From contig DAOVNB010000016.1 of NCBI GenBank assembly GCA_030630425.1, positions 1-9,083 of the forward strand: a DNA stretch of 9,083 nucleotides, given 5' to 3'. A program made the position numbers and the translations under genes. The DNA is from an archaeon. Lineage in GTDB: Archaea; EX4484-52; B79-G9. The notes beneath the pieces were generated by a model. It did not search any database. It was given only the letters and a program-made list of their open reading frames with translations, and was not told where the DNA came from. Position 1 is the stretch's first letter; every line of letters starts with the position of its first letter. Shown here one piece after another: positions 5,230-9,083 of this stretch.

Positions 5230-7077
5230 GTGGTATATTTGCTTAAGCCAAAAGATATGTGTAAAATAACAATTGCAGGCCCTAAAACCGTTAGGGATGA
5301 TACTGTGGCTGCATTGCACAAGTTTGGTTTTTTGCACATTGAAGATTATGTTCGCTCTGAAGATGAAACTGTTGATATAGGGACTCCTGCAAAAGACGCA
5401 GAAAAGCTTTCAGGAAATCTTGTAAAGCTTCGTTCTATAAAATCTCATCTTAAAATCTTAAAGCCTGGAAAATCAAACAGCAAAAAGCCAATAATAAAAA
5501 ACAGTGAATCGGCAATAGAGACAATAGAAAAAGAAGTTGTGTCCCGCATTGACGAGATCAAAGATATTGATGCGGAATTGTCAAACCTTTGTGAAAAAGA
5601 AAATCTAGCGGGTCCTATTTTAGCGCTCGGCCTTGATTGGGCGGTTTTTGGTTCATACAATACACTAGCTCATTTTACAGGATATATCAAAAATTCTGTA
5701 GATGTTTCTGCGTTGAAAAAAGAGATATCTTCCATAACCGATAAACAGGATGTTTTTGTGGCAGACTACAAAGGCAAAAGAATATTATCTGTATTTACTA
5801 AAAAAGAAACATCTGAGGATGTATTGGCGATTCTCGCAAAACATGATTTTACGGAGATAAATACTGACGGTGTAAGTGAGTTTAAGGGAAAGCCAAAAGA
5901 CGCCCTTAAAAAAATATCTTTAAGGAAACAAGAGCTTCAAAAAAAGAAAGAGGCTCTTTTAGGTGAGCTTGATTCTCTTGGGAAAAACTATGCCTCTTTT
6001 GTTATTGATAATGAGAAGACACTTTCGCGCAATCTTGAGATGAGCGAAGCCCCGTTGAGATTTGCAGAAACAAAGAACGCTTTTGTAATTGACGGATGGG
6101 TTCCAAAAAAAGAGTATGCAAAACTTAAAAACACGATTTTAAGTGCAAGTGATGAAAGAATATATATCAAAAAATCAGGTGAAACCAAAGGCGCTCCAAC
6201 GGTTCTTGAAAATCCAAAAGCTGTAAGGCCGTTTGAGTTTTTTATGGGGCTTTATTCACTTCCAAAATACACTGAAGTGGATCCTACATTTTTTATGTTC
6301 CTTACATTCCCGTTATTTTTCGGCTTTATGCTGGGGGATTTGGGATATGGCATATTGACATTCTTTATTTTTTGGGCTGTTAGAAGCAGGATTGATTCAA
6401 AAGAGCTTAAGCCTGTTTTGAGCGTCATGATGTTTGCATCGTTTATGACTGCGGTTTTCGGGTATATTTTTGGCGAATTTTTCGGCGCAGAACATATATT
6501 TGGCTATGAGCTGCACCCGATATTTCACAGGCTTCATGATCCTGTGGGGCTTTTGACAATATCTATATTGATTGGTGTTGTTCATGTAAATATGGGGCTC
6601 ATAATTGGTTTTTACAATGAGCTTAAGGCACATGGCATAAAAGCAGCACTGCTGGAGAAAGCAAGTTGGATGGTATTGCAGGCCGGGGGTGCTGTGTACG
6701 CATTTGTTAACCCAACTGCGGGAGCGGTACTTTTGCTTTTGGCAGTTATGATGATAACTCTTGGTGAGGGTGTTAGGGGATTGCTTGAATTGCCGTCAAT
6801 ACTTGCAAACATACTCTCATACTCCCGGCTTATGGCAATAGGGCTTGCATCAGCGATACTTGCGCTTGTTGTAAATGAGATGGCTACAATGGCATTTAGT
6901 GCCGGAATTTTGGGTGCGGTTATGGGTGTTTTTATCCTTGCGACAGGACATACAATCGCAATTTTGCTTGGAATGCTTTCACCGTTTATACACTCAATGA
7001 GGCTTCATTATGTTGAATTTTTTATGAAATTTTATCATGGCGGCGGAAAAAGATATAACCCTTTTGGGGGAAAATAA
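5230..7077 (+). CDS. atpI: A-type ATP synthase subunit I (membrane stator, subunit a)
   Basis: 615 residues, slightly short for the family. The N-terminal half (1 to ~340) is the cytoplasmic arm: alpha/beta lobes (MCKITIAGPKTVRDD; FVIDGWVPKKEYAKL) joined by long coiled coils that grip the E/H stalks. The C-terminal half holds the membrane helices, entered by the family signature PFEFFMGLYSLPKYTEVDPT and GFMLGDLGYG (365-374). SYSRLMAIGLASA carries Arg533, which fits the essential stator arginine facing the rotor glutamate. The end, SMRLHYVEFFMKFYHGGG, is the canonical closing motif. Together with the K ring this subunit forms the two half-channels for H+ or Na+. The start is uncertain: GTG 5230 is used, but TTG 5239 (MLKPKDM) matches common family starts and is three codons in. 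No strong ribosome site is visible, so coupling to H translation is likely. Confidence 0.96.
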   Translation: MVYLLKPKDMCKITIAGPKTVRDDTVAALHKFGFLHIEDYVRSEDETVDIGTPAKDAEKLSGNLVKLRSIKSHLKILKPGKSNSKKPIIKNSESAIETIEKEVVSRIDEIKDIDAELSNLCEKENLAGPILALGLDWAVFGSYNTLAHFTGYIKNSVDVSALKKEISSITDKQDVFVADYKGKRILSVFTKKETSEDVLAILAKHDFTEINTDGVSEFKGKPKDALKKISLRKQELQKKKEALLGELDSLGKNYASFVIDNEKTLSRNLEMSEAPLRFAETKNAFVIDGWVPKKEYAKLKNTILSASDERIYIKKSGETKGAPTVLENPKAVRPFEFFMGLYSLPKYTEVDPTFFMFLTFPLFFGFMLGDLGYGILTFFIFWAVRSRIDSKELKPVLSVMMFASFMTAVFGYIFGEFFGAEHIFGYELHPIFHRLHDPVGLLTISILIGVVHVNMGLIIGFYNELKAHGIKAALLEKASWMVLQAGGAVYAFVNPTAGAVLLLLAVMMITLGEGVRGLLELPSILANILSYSRLMAIGLASAILALVVNEMATMAFSAGILGAVMGVFILATGHTIAILLGMLSPFIHSMRLHYVEFFMKFYHGGGKRYNPFGGK

Positions 7078-7106
7078 TAAAATCATATTCATTAAATGTT
7101 AAATTA

Positions 7107-7114
7107 GAGGTGAT
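7107..7114 (+). promoter_or_regulatory. atpK: Strong Shine-Dalgarno site for subunit K
   Basis: GAGGTGAT lies three bases before ATG 7118 and is fully complementary to the expected archaeal 16S rRNA 3' end (ATCACCTC). It is the best ribosome site in the operon, fitting the many K copies needed per enzyme. Confidence 0.75.
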
Positions 7115-7117
7115 AAA

Positions 7118-7330
7118 ATGGTAGAACCAGTAACAGCAATCGCAGCGGCTCTCGCAATAGGGTTGTCCGCAATAGCGGCGGCAATTGCAGAAAAAGACAT
7201 TGGTGCTGCAGCAGTTGGTGCTATGGCAGAAAAAGAAGAGCTGTTTGTAAAAGGACTTATAATGACAGTTCTTCCGGAAACAATCGTTCTTTTCGGATTC
7301 GTTATTGCGTACATGATTTTGGGCGCTTAA
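7118..7330 (+). CDS. atpK: A-type ATP synthase subunit K (rotor ring proteolipid, subunit c)
   Basis: 70 residues forming one helical hairpin: Ala/Gly/Ile-rich helix 1 (~6-37, with G15, G29 and G34), a polar loop (AEKEELFVK), and helix 2 (~46-69) with the ion-binding glutamate E54 in LPETIVLFGF. Each monomer therefore carries one ion site, unlike the duplicated 16-kDa forms of Enterococcus or some thermococci. Ion choice cannot be fixed: helix 1 has no glutamine, unlike well-studied Na+ rings, while the E-T pair in helix 2 could support either H+ or Na+. It has its own strong ribosome site, a 40-base gap from subunit I, and is followed by a GC-rich hairpin. Confidence 0.96.
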   Translation: MVEPVTAIAAALAIGLSAIAAAIAEKDIGAAAVGAMAEKEELFVKGLIMTVLPETIVLFGFVIAYMILGA

Positions 7331-7376
7331 GCGGGTTTAAAAAAGAAGCCCCCGCAGTTGGGGGGCGCATTATTTT
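7331..7376 (+). terminator. Hairpin with T-rich tail between K and E; possible partial terminator or mRNA-processing element
   Basis: GCCCCC (7348-7353) pairs with GGGGGC (7361-7366) around a 7-base loop and is followed by gcATTATTTT. An alternative stem pairs GCGGG (7331-7335) with CCCGC (7351-7355) and would exclude the first. The element sits right after the high-copy K gene and before the low-copy E gene, so partial termination, 3'-end protection of K mRNA or processing would all make sense. TTTAAAAAA at 7336-7344 could also act as an internal TATA box for E and C. Confidence 0.5.
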
Positions 7377-7411
7377 CAAGAATTACCGTATGTGTAGTAA
7401 GAGATGATAAT

Positions 7412-7969
7412 ATGAGTTTGAAAAATGTATCAAAAGAGATATTGGTGGCTGCTGAAAAAAATGCCCAATCCATAGAGGATGAAGGCCGATCAGAAGCAAA
7501 AGCCATATTGCAGGAAGCAAAGAAAAAAACTGATGAAATACTCTTAAAATCGAAAAGAGAAACAGAGGATGCCATTGGCGCCTTGGAGAGAAAAGAGACA
7601 GCTTCAGCAAAAATAATAAGCAAAAAACCATTGCTTGACGCAAAAAAGGACATAATAGAAGAAACATACGAGACAGTTGAAAAGCGCGTTTTTTCTTTGG
7701 ATGACAAGACAAGAAAACCTCTTGTTGAATCTCTTTTGAAGCAGTCATTAAATGAATTGAGCGACACCGCAACAGTATATGTCAACAAAAAAGATGCTTT
7801 GTTTGTGAAAAAAGCAACAAAAATTAAAGTCATTGAACAAGACATGCTTGGCGGCGTTATTGTGGAAAATACAGACAAGACAATACGGATTAACAACAGC
7901 TTTGAAACACTTCTTGAGAGTGTGAAAAAGGAGACATTAAAGGATACTGCGGAGATATTATTCAAATGA
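7412..7969 (+). CDS. atpE: A-type ATP synthase subunit E (peripheral stalk)
   Basis: 185 residues. The N-terminal ~75 form a charged helix (KNAQSIEDEGRSEAKAI, then EAKKKTDEIL) that pairs with subunit H. The C-terminal globular half has the family signature GGVIVEN (147-153), then TIRINNSFETLLE (157-169), resembling the usual GGvvv...G.i.vdNTfe.rL. The protein sits on the A3B3 head and anchors the stator. ATG 7412 is chosen because GAGATGAT (7401-7408) precedes it and the family begins with this helix; the frame stays open upstream to a TTG at 7358, but that lies inside the hairpin after K. Length is normal for the family. Confidence 0.93.
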   Translation: MSLKNVSKEILVAAEKNAQSIEDEGRSEAKAILQEAKKKTDEILLKSKRETEDAIGALERKETASAKIISKKPLLDAKKDIIEETYETVEKRVFSLDDKTRKPLVESLLKQSLNELSDTATVYVNKKDALFVKKATKIKVIEQDMLGGVIVENTDKTIRINNSFETLLESVKKETLKDTAEILFK

Positions 7970-7990
7970 TGTGAAATTTGGTGTTGCTTT

Positions 7991-9070
7991 GTGAAAAAAT
8001 TAAAAATTACTGAAAAAACTGCTAAAATTAAGTTGTCAAGGAATCCTTATCTTAATGCACGGGTAAGAGTCATGAAATCAAAGCTTATTGTACCTGAAGA
8101 TTATCCTAAGCTTTTGAAGATGACTCCTTCGGAAGTATCGCATTTTTTGGGTGATGGTGAATATAAGGCGCAGATTGATGAGCTTGCAGTAAAGCATGAT
8201 GGTGCAGATTTGATAGAGCTTGCGCTTAATGCAAATGCATCAAAGAGTTACGGTAAAGTTATGCGGATTTCAAAAGGCACTACCAGAGAGGTCATTACAA
8301 AATACCTTTTAAGGCTGGATATTGCGAATTTAAAGACAGTTCTTAGGGGTTTTTACTCGGGCACAAGTGAAGAGGAGATAAGCCAGGCAATCATTCCTGG
8401 ATGCAGGATATCCGTCGATGCACTTCTGTTTCTTTTGAAAAAAGAATCAATGGATGATATACTTTCAGATTCTTCAGTTCTTCGTGTTTTCCCGCATTTG
8501 AAATCATACACTGCGCCAAAAGACGGGATAACATTGGCGTATATTGAAAATCTGCTAGATTCTAATTATTATACTGAGCTTTTTGCAATTGCAGAAGCGC
8601 TTCCAAAAAACGCATCCGTATTTAAAACATTCCTTATGAATGAGATAGATCTTTTGAACATAAACACACTTCTTGTAATGAAAAAAGAAGGTTCAAAAAA
8701 AGAAGACATATTGCCTATGATTATAGGCGCGGGCGCAAATCTAAAGACAGCTTTTATTAAAAATGCGGCATCCGCGGAAAATCTTGAGCAGCTGCTTGAT
8801 TTGTTCGAGACTACCAAATATTCTCGCGAAATACAGGATGGCAGAAGCGATGCTCTTGAAGGTTCGCTTTCAACAATAAAACGGGAGCTTGATAAACGGC
8901 ATATGCGAAAGGCGTTTTTGCTTTTGCACAGCCATCCGCTTTCAGTTGCCCCCGTGTTGGGATATGTGTTTGCAAAAGAAGTTGAGATAAGGAACTTAAA
9001 GATGATTTCACGGGCAAAATATCTTGGCCTGCCTGAAGAATTTATGGAGAAGAATCTAATAATTGCGTGA
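7991..9070 (+). CDS. atpC: A-type ATP synthase subunit C (rotor-axle adaptor, subunit d)
   Basis: 359 residues, helical throughout, with no membrane segment. The subunit sits like a funnel on the K ring and connects it to the D/F central stalk. Visible family features are NPYLNARVRVMKSKLI (18-32), the repeated D-x-x-N-L pattern (DIANLKTVLRG, 110-120), and the C-terminal signature HPLSVAPVLGY followed by KEVEIRNLKMI (315-339). Length fits the family (about 350). GTG 7991 is the start; GGTG at 7980-7983 is a weak ribosome site seven bases upstream. It begins 21 bases after the E stop. Confidence 0.95.
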   Translation: MKKLKITEKTAKIKLSRNPYLNARVRVMKSKLIVPEDYPKLLKMTPSEVSHFLGDGEYKAQIDELAVKHDGADLIELALNANASKSYGKVMRISKGTTREVITKYLLRLDIANLKTVLRGFYSGTSEEEISQAIIPGCRISVDALLFLLKKESMDDILSDSSVLRVFPHLKSYTAPKDGITLAYIENLLDSNYYTELFAIAEALPKNASVFKTFLMNEIDLLNINTLLVMKKEGSKKEDILPMIIGAGANLKTAFIKNAASAENLEQLLDLFETTKYSREIQDGRSDALEGSLSTIKRELDKRHMRKAFLLLHSHPLSVAPVLGYVFAKEVEIRNLKMISRAKYLGLPEEFMEKNLIIA

Positions 9071-9075
9071 TTAAA

Positions 9076-9083
9076 ATGCCTGC
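9076..9083 (+). CDS. First codons of the next operon gene, probably subunit F
   Basis: An ATG (9076) followed by CCT and GC opens five bases after the subunit C stop and runs off the window. In the H-I-K-E-C order of euryarchaeal operons the next gene is subunit F. Only two full codons are visible, so identity rests on gene order alone. Confidence 0.4.

Noticed and set aside
7324..7333. Perfect 10-bp palindrome CGCTTAAGCG at the end of the K gene.
   Set aside because: As a hairpin it has only a three-pair stem, and it spans the last Gly-Ala codons and stop, so coding constraint and chance explain it.
7358..7411. Upstream extension of subunit E to TTG 7358.
   Set aside because: That codon lies in the hairpin loop/stem and has no ribosome site; ATG 7412 has GAGATGAT and gives the usual N-terminal helix.
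7327..7965. Open frame of 212 codons on the - strand opposite subunit E.
   Set aside because: It is Ser/Phe/Leu-rich as expected for the antisense of a Lys/Glu-rich coiled-coil gene, shows no family motif, and lies entirely over clear subunit E sequence.

Overview
The window reads as archaeal chromosome. The evidence is an A-type (archaeal/vacuolar-type) ATP synthase operon in the order H-I-K-E-C, the order known from the Methanosarcina aha operon; an AbrB-PhoU regulator; TATA-type promoters with leaderless or short-leader starts; Shine-Dalgarno sites of GGTG type; and a sequon-rich surface protein with a C-terminal membrane anchor. Composition is AT-rich and lysine codons are abundant. The style of the surface protein (tandem Ig-like modules, cysteine module, small 'GW' helical tail) recalls DPANN and related uncultured archaea. 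That lineage guess is an inference, and no marker here settles it.

Layout. (1) Positions 1-2789, + strand: a tight cluster of a 5'-truncated surface glycoprotein, a short Sua5/TsaC-family threonylcarbamoyl-AMP synthase (t6A tRNA modification) overlapping it, and a THUMP-domain ThiI-like protein one base further on whose PP-loop is not intact. (2) Positions 2869-3651, +: an unrecognised polytopic membrane protein with its own TATA box. (3) Positions 3713-4729, -: an AbrB-PhoU fusion regulator, convergent with the membrane protein. (4) Positions 4730-4896: a divergent control region of about 167 bp with three 8-bp repeats phased at exactly 10 bp on the PhoU side and a 23-bp imperfect palindrome over a TATA-like box on the ATPase side. 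(5) Positions 4897-9083, +: the ATP synthase genes for H, I, K, E and C, then the first codons of another gene, probably subunit F. The catalytic A/B and central-stalk D genes should follow outside the window.

How they work together. K forms the membrane rotor ring, I is the membrane stator carrying the essential arginine, E and H form the peripheral stalks, and C joins the rotor to the central stalk. The operon shows likely expression tuning: a strong ribosome site before the high-copy K gene, GTG starts on H, I and C, and a GC-rich hairpin with a T-rich tail between K and E. The two tRNA-modification-type genes probably share transcription with the surface protein. The divergent PhoU-like regulator faces the ATPase promoter, so a phosphate-energy regulatory link is possible but unproven.

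No mobile element, CRISPR array, tRNA or rRNA was seen, and no stretch over 300 bases lacks a gene. The least explained items are the divergent regulatory region, the K-E intergenic structure, the PP-loop-less ThiI relative, the unusual modules of the surface protein and the internally duplicated membrane protein.
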